Source: Gracilariopsis chorda
Lineage: Eukaryota > Rhodophyta > Florideophyceae > Gracilariales > Gracilariaceae
Length of the DNA stretch: 25,452 nucleotides
Direction: 5' to 3'
NCBI GenBank assembly: GCA_003194525.1
Contig: NBIV01000769.1
Location: 1 to 25,452, forward strand
Below are positions 7,455 through 15,890 of this stretch, in pieces. The position numbers were made by a program, and so were the translations under genes. Under the pieces are notes generated by a model. It worked only from the letters and a program-made list of their open reading frames with translations. It was not told where the DNA came from and did no database searches. Position 1 is the stretch's first letter; the number at the start of each line of letters is the position of its first letter.

Positions 7455-9589
7455 TTATTCGGAGCATATGCCGTTACGGCCACTGCGGGCGGGCCGCGAA
7501 TCTGTCCGGCTTGAGAATGCTCCACATTCTGGGTCGTCGGAATTCCGCCCACGCGGTTCGGGTCAGCGGCGACGAACGCCTTGGCTTTCCAATACATGGT
7601 GGCCGGTACTCTGCTGCGTTCAGCGTCTGTCAGTGACTCATAATTCGAGATAAATCGTTCCAAATCTCGAGCAGGTAGAGTACACTCCGCTGCTAAGTGG
7701 TGCCTCCCGTAGCACACGTGGCAGATGAGCCCTTCTCGGCGGGGCCGATATGCAGCTGCTGAGCGGTAATTTCCGCGTTGGTCCACCCATCCAGGCTTAC
7801 TGGGCGTGAACCCGCCTTGTGTGGGAACCACTCCAGCCTGACGCTGACGTCTGATATCAGCTAGGAGGAGCTCGGACTCCTCCGTAAGGGTATCTGTAGT
7901 TGGCAACTCCGTCGTCGGAACTGAGGTGTCTGGATAATACAGGTAATGAAACGCTTCTTCCAGCGTGTGGCTTTGGTCCCGTGGCATCAGGGATGACGAC
8001 CGAGAATACTCGACGGTCTCAGCATATAGAGCTCTGGCCTTTGGTTTAGCCGAACGAACCGGCGAGTCCTTGGGCGTTACGAATGCCGTTGTACGGCGCT
8101 GTTGTCTGCGGGCACGGACCGCATCCCCTTCTGCTTGGGCATATTGGACGAGTTCCAAAAAGGTCATGCTGGCATGCTTTTCTCGCTGACGAGCCACTAA
8201 CGATTTGATCACTGGATCTAACCCATCGACGAATAGCGTCATCTTCTCATCCGTGGAGTGCACGTTCCCGCACCTGGTGGCTGCGTTATTCAGCCTTGAG
8301 CTGTATTCTACCTCCTTTTCTCCAGGCTTCTGGGTTACATCCCGAAGGGTGAGGATAGCCTCGCGGATGGCATTGGAGGTTGCGTAACTTCGCAGGAGAT
8401 ATTGCACGCCCTCAGGCCAGTTGGTGACTCCACCTTCGTCGACCGTGAGCGAGCCGCTCACTGCTCGATACTGTTGTAGGGCAAACCCTGTCAAGAAATG
8501 TGGTAGAGCCACGAAAGCCTGCGCTTCGCTCATACCAAGCATGTCTGCCTCGGTCACAAACCGGTAAAGGAAATCAAAGATTAAGATCGGGTCCTTCCCG
8601 TCGAACTTGAGATCACTCATTCCTATCTTCAGTCTCTTGATCTGATCCTTAACTCTTCCCGTTTCGCGACTCGTTCGCTTGAGTTTGCGTATTTTCAAAC
8701 GATACAGACGGTAGTCTATAATTCTCCGATAAAGCGGATTAGTACAAGGTAGCACCTTGAGTCCCTTCTTTGCCGGGCCTCTCTTGCGGCGTATCCAAGC
8801 GGATGTTCCGCGGTGCTTAGATTTCTTCCTCGATTTACGAGTGTCATCGTCAGAGGAAGATTCCTCTGACGATTCCTCTTCAGATTCTTCTGAACTTGAT
8901 CGGCTCTCCTCGGATTCCTCGGAATCTTCCGAATCTGAATTCAAGGCGGACCTCCGCATCTTTCCACGTTTCGATTTCGACTTCTTCGAACGGGTTTCCA
9001 CGGGTGTGGGTCGTTCCACCTCCGTCTCGAGCGGGATGTTAACAGCACTCTGCGTGTATACCGCTGCTTCCAGCCTCTCAAGGCGAGGGTTGACCCGGGT
9101 GAGGACTTCCTCGACGTCAACGGGTAGTCCCGATATTACCCCGGAGGCATTGCCTTGGCGTTCCATGACCTGATTGAGGTCCTCTCGGAGTGTCCGAACA
9201 GTAGCCGTGATCTGGGGATCGTGGGCTCGGCTCGCCAAGGCGTGGTGTTCCACACGCAGGCGGTCCAAGGCAACAGTCAACGCAGTAATCTGCAATTCCA
9301 TTTCCGTGAGACGGGTTCGATGGGAGTCGGACTCCTTCTGGAGTCGTGGCACCTCTGTGCGTAACTTGTCCTCAGTGGAGGTTCCTGCGGCGTTAGCCGC
9401 GATGTTCGCTTCCGGAGCGGGTACTTCAGCCTCTGCTGGGATGGCGCCAGTTGATCGGGCCCTTGATCGTACGGCTTGCCTATAAAGGCGGTTCCCGGCT
9501 TCGACCGAAGTTCCAAGCCGCTGCGTCGGCGGGGGTTGTGCAGAGGGACCGGGTTGTCCGGAGCTCGACTGAATTTGAGTCTGGACCAT
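7442..9589 (-). CDS. gag: Gag structural polyprotein
   Basis: 715 residues; the ATG at 9589 is the first in a frame open from an upstream TAG near 9690. Features in order: a Gln/Pro-rich start; a coiled coil at about residues 75-130; a basic stretch; a very acidic Ser/Glu/Asp block at about 215-250; a second basic stretch; the retrotransposon Gag capsid domain at about 320-470 ('LKFDGKDPILIFDFLYRFV', 'YATSNAIREAILTLRDVTQ', 'FVDGLDPVIKSLV'); and a single CCHC zinc knuckle 'CHVCYGRHHLAAEC' at 623-636 (C-x2-C-x4-H-x4-C). It forms the particle and packages element RNA. The ORF is fully intact. Its stop TAA (7442-7444) is directly followed in the sense strand by CGGGGGGGG, and the heptamer GGAAAAC directly precedes it. 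Confidence 0.92.
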   Translation of the reverse strand: MVQTQIQSSSGQPGPSAQPPPTQRLGTSVEAGNRLYRQAVRSRARSTGAIPAEAEVPAPEANIAANAAGTSTEDKLRTEVPRLQKESDSHRTRLTEMELQITALTVALDRLRVEHHALASRAHDPQITATVRTLREDLNQVMERQGNASGVISGLPVDVEEVLTRVNPRLERLEAAVYTQSAVNIPLETEVERPTPVETRSKKSKSKRGKMRRSALNSDSEDSEESEESRSSSEESEEESSEESSSDDDTRKSRKKSKHRGTSAWIRRKRGPAKKGLKVLPCTNPLYRRIIDYRLYRLKIRKLKRTSRETGRVKDQIKRLKIGMSDLKFDGKDPILIFDFLYRFVTEADMLGMSEAQAFVALPHFLTGFALQQYRAVSGSLTVDEGGVTNWPEGVQYLLRSYATSNAIREAILTLRDVTQKPGEKEVEYSSRLNNAATRCGNVHSTDEKMTLFVDGLDPVIKSLVARQREKHASMTFLELVQYAQAEGDAVRARRQQRRTTAFVTPKDSPVRSAKPKARALYAETVEYSRSSSLMPRDQSHTLEEAFHYLYYPDTSVPTTELPTTDTLTEESELLLADIRRQRQAGVVPTQGGFTPSKPGWVDQRGNYRSAAAYRPRREGLICHVCYGRHHLAAECTLPARDLERFISNYESLTDAERSRVPATMYWKAKAFVAADPNRVGGIPTTQNVEHSQAGQIRGPPAVAVTAYAPNKSEN
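7445..7451 (-). promoter_or_regulatory. Candidate -1 ribosomal frameshift site, gag to pol
   Basis: The only window where gag and pol frames are both open is 7442-7454. It contains GGAAAAC directly before the gag TAA, then G8. The A-site codon AAC can re-pair as AAA after a -1 slip. The P-site fit (GAA to GGA) is imperfect, so this is a non-canonical heptamer. The following G-run could stall the ribosome. Confidence 0.4.
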
Positions 9590-9844
9590 CTCCAGTACCT
9601 CTGTGCAACCTGTTGCGATATTGTCCCAGTCTTCTGGACGTCCCGTGTAGAGTCCGGCAGGCGGAGAACAAGTATGAAAATCGAGCTATGGCTCTTTTCA
9701 GCCGTCAGACTCGAGATGACTCGGTACTTCCGTAACCGGATTCCAAACGTGGCAATCCACGAGACAATGATGAAGCATACTTCTAGGTCGGGAGACCAAT
9801 TCGTGTGGTACAACCACTAGGGGCGCGAGGCCACTCGGTAGCGA
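9590..9844 (-). other. 5' untranslated leader of the chromovirus
   Basis: About 255 bases between the 5' LTR and the gag ATG. The primer-binding site should start within a few bases of 9844, but the sense sequence there (TCGCTACCGAGTGGCC) does not begin with TGG and is not the usual initiator-Met complement. A small hairpin (GTGGT-aca-ACCAC) sits at 9805-9817. Self-priming or half-tRNA priming is possible. Confidence 0.5.
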
Positions 9845-10366
9845 TGTGGATGTCCACGAATTACCCTGATAATAGGGGTGCCGCTTGCGGCGGCAAGGCC
9901 TAGGGGTGCTTCTGTCCCGGTAACCGGGTTTCGGTCGCGTGAGCACGGGTGTAGCACGGGAATCAGTGTGGGGTGGAAGCTTAGCGGGAGACCGCAAGTT
10001 ATAACTAGTCCGGAGGTCCGGTTAAGGCTCCAGGAACTAGGAACTTGGGTTCCGTCCCCCATGATCTTCCAGTTTACTGAGGTGCGACCCTTCCCGTCAC
10101 TAAGTACTGCGGAGTGCCGCACTAGCTACAGTAAATAATATTAGAAATATCTAGATAATTCTAAGTAGATGGCCCGTGGCCAGCACCTACAGTGCACATC
10201 CCAAATAAAGTGGAAATCCACGTATGAACCGCACCCGCTCGTGCATCGCTCAGTGTCCCCTTGTGACAACCCTCGGGTTACCGAAAACACGTGTGACGTA
10301 TGAACCGTCGCGTATCGACTTGGTGATTTCCGCACCTCGGATGACCGAGTTACTCCTTGCATCACA
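9845..10366 (-). repeat. 5' LTR of the chromovirus
   Basis: 522 bp. In the element sense it starts TGTGATGCAAGG and ends GTGGACATCCACA, so the ends are TG...CA. It differs from the 3' LTR by 7 substitutions and 2 one-base indels. The flanking bases on its outer side are AGGCG, then the start of the next repeat at 10371-10372. Confidence 0.95.
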
Positions 10367-10370
10367 AGGC

Positions 10371-11015
10371 GTGTGCCGCTAGTTGTCCAATAGGGTGGGG
10401 AAGTACCGTCGCTAAGACCGGTTGAAGCGCCTTAGGCGTGGACGGGAGACGGGTAGTGTGTACCAAAGGTGTTTCTGTCGTCTGTGAGCCCCACCGGAGC
10501 TTTGCTCGGATAACGGTGTCGGTCGAAAGACCTGGTGATTTCCGGACGGAAGTACTTGACGGGAAGCTATCCACAGGCGACGTGCCGTGCAACCTTTCCT
10601 GCAAAGGGCCAGCTTGGGTATAGATTGAAAGCATATCCCGCTGTTAGTAGCTCTCCTCGGGAAGCCCTGTAAGGATTTTATGCGCCTGCTTCTGGTTAGT
10701 GCAGAGGTAGGTAGGCTGCAGAATCCACTTCACATCCGGAGTGTCTGACCGGAAGCCGAGGGTCTGACCCTTAGTGATCCTTGACATAATTCTTGGGTTG
10801 CGCGCCGTTTCAACAAAGAAGTTAAGAAGTTTTATTTGGGGATTGAGCCTCTTGCTCTCCCTAGTGTTGTTTTATTTCATCGAGTGGGTTTAGTTCTTTT
10901 GATCGCACTGTTTTCAACTTGTTTTGGGGCTTTTAGCTACGAAGAGCACCCTTTTGGCTTTTATTATTACAACTTTTTGGCCCCCTGCGTCACCGTCCCG
11001 TGATGGCGCCCACAG
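10371..11015. repeat. LTR-like direct repeat, copy 1
   Basis: Aligns along its whole length with 13749-14404 in the same orientation, with many substitutions. Both share landmarks such as 'TGTCGTCTGTGAGCCC', 'AGCCCTGTAAG' and the closing 'GTGATGGCGCCCACAG'. Copy 1 starts TGTGCCG and ends CCCACA, so it has TG/CA ends like an LTR. It contains no ORF of note. No primer-binding site or polypurine tract is evident beside it. It may be one LTR of an old element or a stand-alone repeat family. Confidence 0.8.
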
Positions 11016-11640
11016 AGTGTTTACACTGGCTGCATGCAGAAATTGGCAGTTGGCCTCCTGGACAAACAAGAGCCAATAAAATTAGGCCAAGTTGCTGAAA
11101 TGTGGCCGGCGCCATTCCAGGCTTGGTGTTCAGAATCAACCCTCCGAGGGTTGACTCTGATCGCCAAACAGTCCACCAAATGTGAGACTCGTGCAGAAAT
11201 CCATAACATGCACTCGAGACTAAGAAAGGCAGCCCTGGCGGCCTGTCGTGTGGCCTACTCGACTGCACTGTGTTACTCTCTACTCTTGAAAACGCCCCAA
11301 AAAACTCCCAGGTGCTCGAAAAATGCTTCAAATCATAGAAGACGTGGTCTTTTTCACCCCACACACTATGCCATGAGCACACTCCTGGAAAACGAATTCT
11401 GTCCCATGGCACAGAAAATGACTTCATAATCACAACAAACTTTACCGAAAGCATTATATTTGACATCATATTTCCTCTGCTCGAAACATCGCGAAGCCAA
11501 TGCAACTGTGGCAGTCCATATCGTAGAAAATTGTCTACAAGAGGACGCAAACCGCTCCTGCAATCTATAAACCTCCTTGGCATGGAACTGCACTACATGA
11601 AAATCTCCTGCAAATCATATCAAGTATGCACATTCTTTGC
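11016..11640. other. Old repeat interior, no gene recognised
   Basis: AT-rich unique-looking DNA after repeat copy 1. It holds a 31-base near-perfect palindrome at 11130-11160 and a 23-base segment (11031-11053) that matches the reverse complement of 14672-14694 with one mismatch. Short ORFs on both strands look random. Confidence 0.4.
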
Positions 11641-11662
11641 AATAACACCTTCGTAGTTGAGC

Positions 11663-12385
11663 GTTTGGCTTGGCTACGATCTATTTGTACTTCTACATGC
11701 AACGAAACTTGACAAAAAAGATCGTTTCAGAGTACGGTGGCCGAAGGTAGAATAACAGAAGGCATGTGAAGCATTGCTTGAAAACAACCGTCCTTTTGGT
11801 TCTCTCTTGAGAGGTGTGTTTGGAGTTAAAGATGGAGGAATATTTAAATGGCAAAACGACTGGGACTATAGCTTGCAGAATGCTTATTATGAGGGTTATA
11901 CGCAACAGGAGGAAGCGGCAAACTTGTTCACGTTCTATTTCGTTGGAGAGATCATTCACGCTGCCATTGTCTTTCCTGGCAGCTGGCACGACACAAAAAT
12001 TGCATGTATTGCTGGGTTGTAATACTCCAAACCGTCAGATAGTGCGACTCCATCAGGAATGGCAATTCTTGGAGATTTGGCGTTTGTGAGCAACACGAGA
12101 TGCACTAACGGTAAGATACTTCGTACGAGAAAGAGGAATGAAACTAACGACATTCCGAAATCAGAGGAGATGGCAGCTATAGATCTCGTTTTGCAGCGCA
12201 TATTGTTTAGTGAGAGGCAAAGAGCTGATTGGAGAATTCGTGGCATCAAAGGGCCGTTTCCACCGCATCAGCATAACTGACAACATATGTAAACCATCGA
12301 GCAATTCTTATTGAGTTGGGATTACGTTTACTTAAATTTTGAGCACGGTTGATGGAACACAACCAAATTGCATCTACTTACAATG
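11663..12385 (+). pseudogene. PIF/Harbinger DDE transposase remnant
   Basis: The frame at 11663-12280 reads a Harbinger-type DDE_Tnp_4 core: 'VRWPKVE', 'GVFGVKDGG' (first catalytic Asp), 'LQNAYYEGYTQQEEAAN', 'IVFPGSWHDTKI', 'MAILGDLAFVSN' (second Asp) and 'SERQRADWR', where the family usually has Glu. It then continues in another frame with an 'EHNQIASTYN' ending typical of the family (to about 12385). In-frame stops after 'WPKVE' (TAG) and after 'ACIAGL' (TAA 12020-12022) and one frameshift make it non-functional. The N-terminal helix-turn-helix part is missing or unrecognisable. Transposases of this family need a partner Myb-like protein, and a matching remnant converges on it from 13195. 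Confidence 0.75.
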
Positions 12386-12535
12386 CGACTAAACCGTGAG
12401 TGCAGGCCAACACACGAAAAGCTAAGCGCGCGAATGCGAGCGGGGCAAGCTTTAACGCGCACTTAGCACTTAGCCCGCAGGCCAAGGCCCACGCGAGCGA
12501 AAGCTCTGCGACCCTTTCGAAGGATGACCTAATTG

Positions 12536-13195
12536 TTACTGTACGTTTTCTTCCACGGGCGTCTCAGAGAGCTTCCCGACCAAAATTTCTAGGGCCGCTT
12601 TCATGCCTGCAATCATCTCTTTCGTATCCTTCCTACTTTTATTGACTTCTTCCTTCAATGTATCGACTTCTTTCTTAACAGCATTGGTGATCATGGCCTT
12701 CTGGTTAGCATTAGTCTGCTCATTTTGATCTGTGGCCAAAAACGAGTTCGCAATTGCACTCATGAACTTCGTCATGCTATCCATACTTTTCAATATTACA
12801 TATTCAGTTCTAAGTTTCTTCGCGTTTAAGCCAACCTGTGTAATCGGTCGTCGTTTCTCTTGTGCTCTAATGCCCATGTTCTGCCTTTAATGTTATTCTT
12901 TTTCTTTTCTTTTTGTCAATTTTATGCGTTGTGTCGCTTTTGCTATCCTCTACCAGTTTTGGTGCTATCGTTATCTGTATATTTCGAGCAATATGCTTCG
13001 CTTTTCGAACATCTGGTGGTCAAGATGGGTCTCCAGTTGGCTTCTTTGCGTTGCAAAGTTTATCGAAGTTGTTCTTAAATGAATCTTCATCTCTTGAAAG
13101 ACGTATATTTTCATCGTTCCACTTCTCAAACTCATGGGCAACAGCCACCTACATGTTCCTTCCAATTGGCTGCACACATTCAACTATATAAAGCA
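12536..13195 (-). pseudogene. Myb/SANT-like coiled-coil protein of a Harbinger element, broken
   Basis: The 5' part (13195 to about 12910) reads 'YIVECVQPIGRNM', a TAG, 'VAVAHEFEKWNDENIRLSRD', then 'FDKLCNAKKPTGDPS', a TGA, and 'PPDVRKAKHIARNI'. This Trp/Phe-spaced helical pattern with a KPTGDP turn and an AK-x-I helix is what I associate with Myb/SANT-like proteins of transposon origin. A frame change over an A/G-rich run near 12900 leads into the open frame 12877-12536, a Lys/Glu-rich coiled coil. The two in-frame stops (TAG where Trp is expected, TGA where Cys is likely) make it a relic. It converges on the transposase remnant, consistent with a two-gene Harbinger element. Confidence 0.55.
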
Positions 13196-13204
13196 GAGCG
13201 GTGA

Positions 13205-13748
13205 CGTCATGTTTGCTGTAGTTAGTGCTCATTAACGCCCTTTCGTTACCCTTGCGACATTTTGTTAATATAAATGCAGTTTTTTGTGTTTTCAGAGAAG
13301 TTACGTTTCCGGATGGTATGGATTGCCCGTTGGAATACAACTGAGAAGGTTGCTTTGGGTGGCGAAACGTGTAAAATGTTCTGGCACTGCTGGAACACAC
13401 GTGTAGAGCGTTCCAGCAGCCCTTAGAGCATTCTTTGCTTCGCTAGCCGAGCCATTTTACTGTATTGAAGTGATGCTGGTGCCAGAAAACGGAGTTTTTT
13501 TAGTTTGTGTGCAGCTCCAGAGGCTCTTAGAAGCCAATGGAGTAACTTAGACGCACAAATGAGTACTTAGAAAGTAGTAATGCGTTTATGCCTTGTTTAA
13601 TATGCTTTTACACGCTATAAGAGGGCACGTTGAGGCCCAAAATTTGGTTTGGACTCATATTAACATTACAATCATACACATACAACACACCTCAACCTTT
13701 TACACTCTTCCAATCAACTATTCAACCATCATCTGCATCTAGTGACAC
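13205..13748. other. Intergenic, transposon debris
   Basis: No gene or RNA recognised. The right part (13660-13745) is A/C/T-rich with low G on the plus strand. It ends where repeat copy 2 begins. Confidence 0.4.
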
Positions 13749-14404
13749 GTTTGCCGTTAGGTGAAAACTTTGGGTGAAGAATTGCCGTCGCTGAGACCAG
13801 TTAAAGCGCTTAAAGCGTAAAAGAGAGACGGGAAATATCTACCAAAAGTGCTTCTGTCGTCTGTGAGCCCTACCAGAGATTTGCTCCGACAAAGTTGTTG
13901 GTCAAGGGACTTGGTGATTTCTGGGCGGAAGTGCTGTACATAAAGCTGTCCAAAAGAGACTTGCTGTGCAATACTTTCTGAAAAGGGCCAGATTAAATAC
14001 GGATTGAAAGCATAACCCGTTGTTAGTAAGCCCTGTAAGCATTGTAGGCGTTTGCTTCTGGTTTGCACAGAAGTAGATAGGCTGCAGAAATCGCTACACA
14101 TTTAGAGTGTCTGATCTGAAGCCAGGAGTCTGACTCATAGTGGCCATTGACGGAAATTCTTGGTCTTGCGCCGTTTCAAGAAGTTTTGAAGAAGTTTTCT
14201 TGGGATTGAGAATCTTGTTCTCTCTTTTGTTTTTATATTTGCTTAGCGGGTTGAGTCCTTTTGATTCCTGCATTTCCATTTGTTCGCTCTTTCTGTTTAT
14301 CATTTTCATCTGTACGGGGCTTTCAGCTACGAGGAGACCCTTTTGAGCCTACTTTGTTGCTAAATTTGCCCCCCTGCGTCACTGTTTTGTGATGGCGCCC
14401 ACAG
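13749..14404. repeat. LTR-like direct repeat, copy 2
   Basis: Full-length diverged partner of 10371-11015 in the same orientation. It ends at the same GCCCACAG. Where the copies differ, copy 2 often has A or T where copy 1 has G or C, suggesting decay by C-to-T transitions. Its left end TTTGCCG has lost the TGTG seen in copy 1. Confidence 0.8.
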
Positions 14405-14436
14405 TTGCGTTGAAGCGGAATCTCTGGCCTCAGTTG

Positions 14437-14879
14437 TCATTTTTGGGAGATCAAAGAGCGACGAAATACTTTTAGTGGTATCAGGTTTGTAAAGGTAATC
14501 GATGTTATGGCGTTCTTTGACAGTGGGGCAGGCAAAGACGGGGGATGGGCTAAAGAAGCACAGGGGTTTCGGTAGCCTGTTTGGCGCCAATATTTGGCGT
14601 GTTGGTTTGTCGCGGAATTTCTGAATCGATCACGAAGGGCGCCATATATCTGGTGGGCTGGTTTTCTGGCAATTTCTGCATGCAGCCACTGAATGTACAC
14701 CTTCTTAAGAGCTTCCGGCGAAAGAAAGTCGCTACGAATGCCTTGGGAAGGAGAACATGCTCCTCAGTTACTGAGCAGTAGTTCCCGTGATGTTCCCCAC
14801 CTTCCCAAGTAAGATATATACTCCTAGTAGACATGGAGTCCACCTTCCCATTCTGTGTCTGATTTTGTGTTGTCTCCAT
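14437..14879 (-). pseudogene. Broken ORF of unknown family, probably transposon-derived
   Basis: From the ATG at 14879 a frame runs through 'YLTWEGGEHHGNYCSVTEEH' and 'LLPKAF'. A second frame then takes over near 14730 with 'SDFLSPEALKKVYIQWLHA' and 'KPAHQIYGALRDRF' to a stop at 14437. The helical pattern with spaced Trp and Tyr residues suggests a DNA-binding or transposase-associated domain, but I cannot name it. It reads toward repeat copy 2. A 23-base piece encoding WLHAEI recurs beside repeat copy 1 on the opposite strand. Confidence 0.35.
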
Positions 14880-15144
14880 CGAGGAGAATCGAACTGGACT
14901 CGCAGCTCCGCCGAAGACCAGAAACGTAAACTTTAACAGCTCTGAACATATTGACTGGTACTTGCACGGCTGCTTCGAAGCGAGAGGTGGTGGATGCTAC
15001 CGTTAGTACTACGCTACTCCCGACAGCTTTTTAAGAGGGATTGTAGTACTGAAAGGACAGAGCTGTCACGGTAAAGGAGAACTAGAGAAGGACATAGAGC
15101 CGATACCTGACTTGTGTCCCTTACAATTAAAGAGAGATAAGTGG

Positions 15145-15202
15145 GAAGTGGTTATGACCAGAAAAGCTGAGAAGTGGTTATGACCAGAAAAGCTGAGAAG
15201 TG
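15145..15202. repeat. Tandem repeat, 26-bp unit x 2.2
   Basis: The unit starting GAAGTGGTTATGACC is perfectly repeated at 15145-15170 and 15171-15196, followed by the first six bases of a third copy. Exact identity suggests a recent duplication. Confidence 0.9.
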
Positions 15203-15370
15203 ATACATATGTATACTGCAAACTCAAGACCCTCTATTCTGTTGTTGTAGTAGATTCACCCTCTTTCAGACATTCCTCTCTGCCCAACATGGAGGGAACT
15301 TTGTTCGTGAATTCGTGCGATACCGGCGAGGCCTTTACGGCCTCCCTGTTCATTCAAGGGCGGGCTTCTT

Positions 15371-15464
15371 GCGGGCACCATTGTATAATGTAGACGCCGG
15401 GAGCACAAGCTGATCCATCTTATTGCGGATACTACTGTGCAATGCAGATGCCTGGAGCACAAGC
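15371..15464. repeat. Imperfect tandem duplication, 54-bp period
   Basis: 15371-15410 and 15425-15464 align without gaps at 31 of 40 positions, and eight of the nine differences are transitions. Both end in GAGCACAAGC. Confidence 0.7.
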
Positions 15465-15541
15465 CGGCCTCCTCGAGTTGTGTCCATCTTCCTGCCGCTG
15501 TCGGGGAAGCGAATGGAGCGCCGATTGCGTCTCTCACGAAG

Positions 15542-15740
15542 GCCCATAATCTACAAGAAGGGAGCAGTCCTAACCCTTCCTACTACTGGTAAGTTCAGTC
15601 TTGCGATTGACCGTGACACAGTTGGCGTCGTGGTACTGCTCTCCTGCTCTCAATGCAATACGACAGCCTCCGTTATACACGCTAGCCTTCCAACCTGCGA
15701 GCATGATGTGCCCTCTTCGGGTGCCGGCTGTTAAGCATCG
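15542..15740 (+). pseudogene. Possible Ty3/Gypsy RT-RNase H scrap
   Basis: One frame reads 'GAVLTLPTTGKFSLAIDRDT' and then 'SVIHASLPTCEHDVPSSG'. This resembles the junction of RT and RNase H in Ty3/Gypsy pol (P-V-L-x-x-P, then the first RNase H Asp in a T/I-D-x-D context, then an 'I-x-A-S' strand and a Glu). It lacks the Gly-rich turn and soon hits TAA at 15732. It is not from the chromovirus at 1-10366, whose RNase H differs. Confidence 0.35.
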
Positions 15741-15860
15741 AGCTCAGGCTAGGAAGGCGACCGGAGACTTCTGGGTTTCGATCAATTACGGAAGGAACTC
15801 GACCTCTAGCAAGAGATGCACATCCGAGACGCCAGGTATTTCACATTTCAGTGTTGGTAT

Positions 15861-15890
15861 GGGGGAGGGGGGGAAGGGGTGGGCGGGAGG
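15861..15890 (+). other. G-quadruplex-forming motif
   Basis: Six G-rich runs in 30 bases (G5 A G7 AA G4 T G3 C G3 A GG) with one- or two-base loops on the plus strand. It lies about 410 bases beyond the actin stop codon on actin's template side. Confidence 0.6.

Larger units (their letters stand above)
1..10366 (-). mobile_element. Ty3/Gypsy chromovirus LTR retrotransposon, near full length
   Basis: The element reads on the minus strand, in the order 5' LTR, Gag, protease, RT, RNase H, integrase, GPY/F module, chromodomain, extra antisense-coding region, polypurine tract, 3' LTR. RT and RNase H before integrase defines Ty3/Gypsy (Metaviridae), and the C-terminal chromodomain defines a chromovirus. 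The LTRs are 522 bp, run TG...CA in the element sense and differ by 7 substitutions and 2 single-base indels, so the insertion is recent but not brand new. The left LTR lacks its outer two bases because the window starts there, so a target-site duplication cannot be tested. Gag and pol have no frameshift over about 7 kb apart from the expected gag/pol frame change, but pol has two in-frame stops. At over 10.3 kb it is long for a chromovirus because of the roughly 1.9 kb between pol and the 3' LTR. Confidence 0.95.
14880..15540. other. Intergenic with small repeats
   Basis: No convincing gene. Contains the 26-bp tandem repeat at 15145-15202 and a degenerate 54-bp-period duplication at 15371-15464. 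Confidence 0.4.

Noticed and set aside
8757..9173. Plus-strand 138-codon Ser/Asp-rich ORF
   Set aside because: It is the mirror of the acidic Ser/Glu block of Gag; low-complexity coding on one strand leaves the other open.
9800..9844. Primer-binding site next to the 5' LTR
   Set aside because: No TGG at the expected position and no match I can tie to a tRNA 3' end. The TGGTTGTACCAC and TGGCCTCGCG stretches are too far from the LTR or unassignable.
10990..11583. Minus-strand 197-codon ORF
   Set aside because: Overlaps the end of repeat copy 1 and has no recognisable domain or even composition; likely chance.
14880..14905. tRNA T-arm-like GAATCGAACT on the minus strand
   Set aside because: The T-stem does not pair well and no D-arm or acceptor stem can be found at the right distance.
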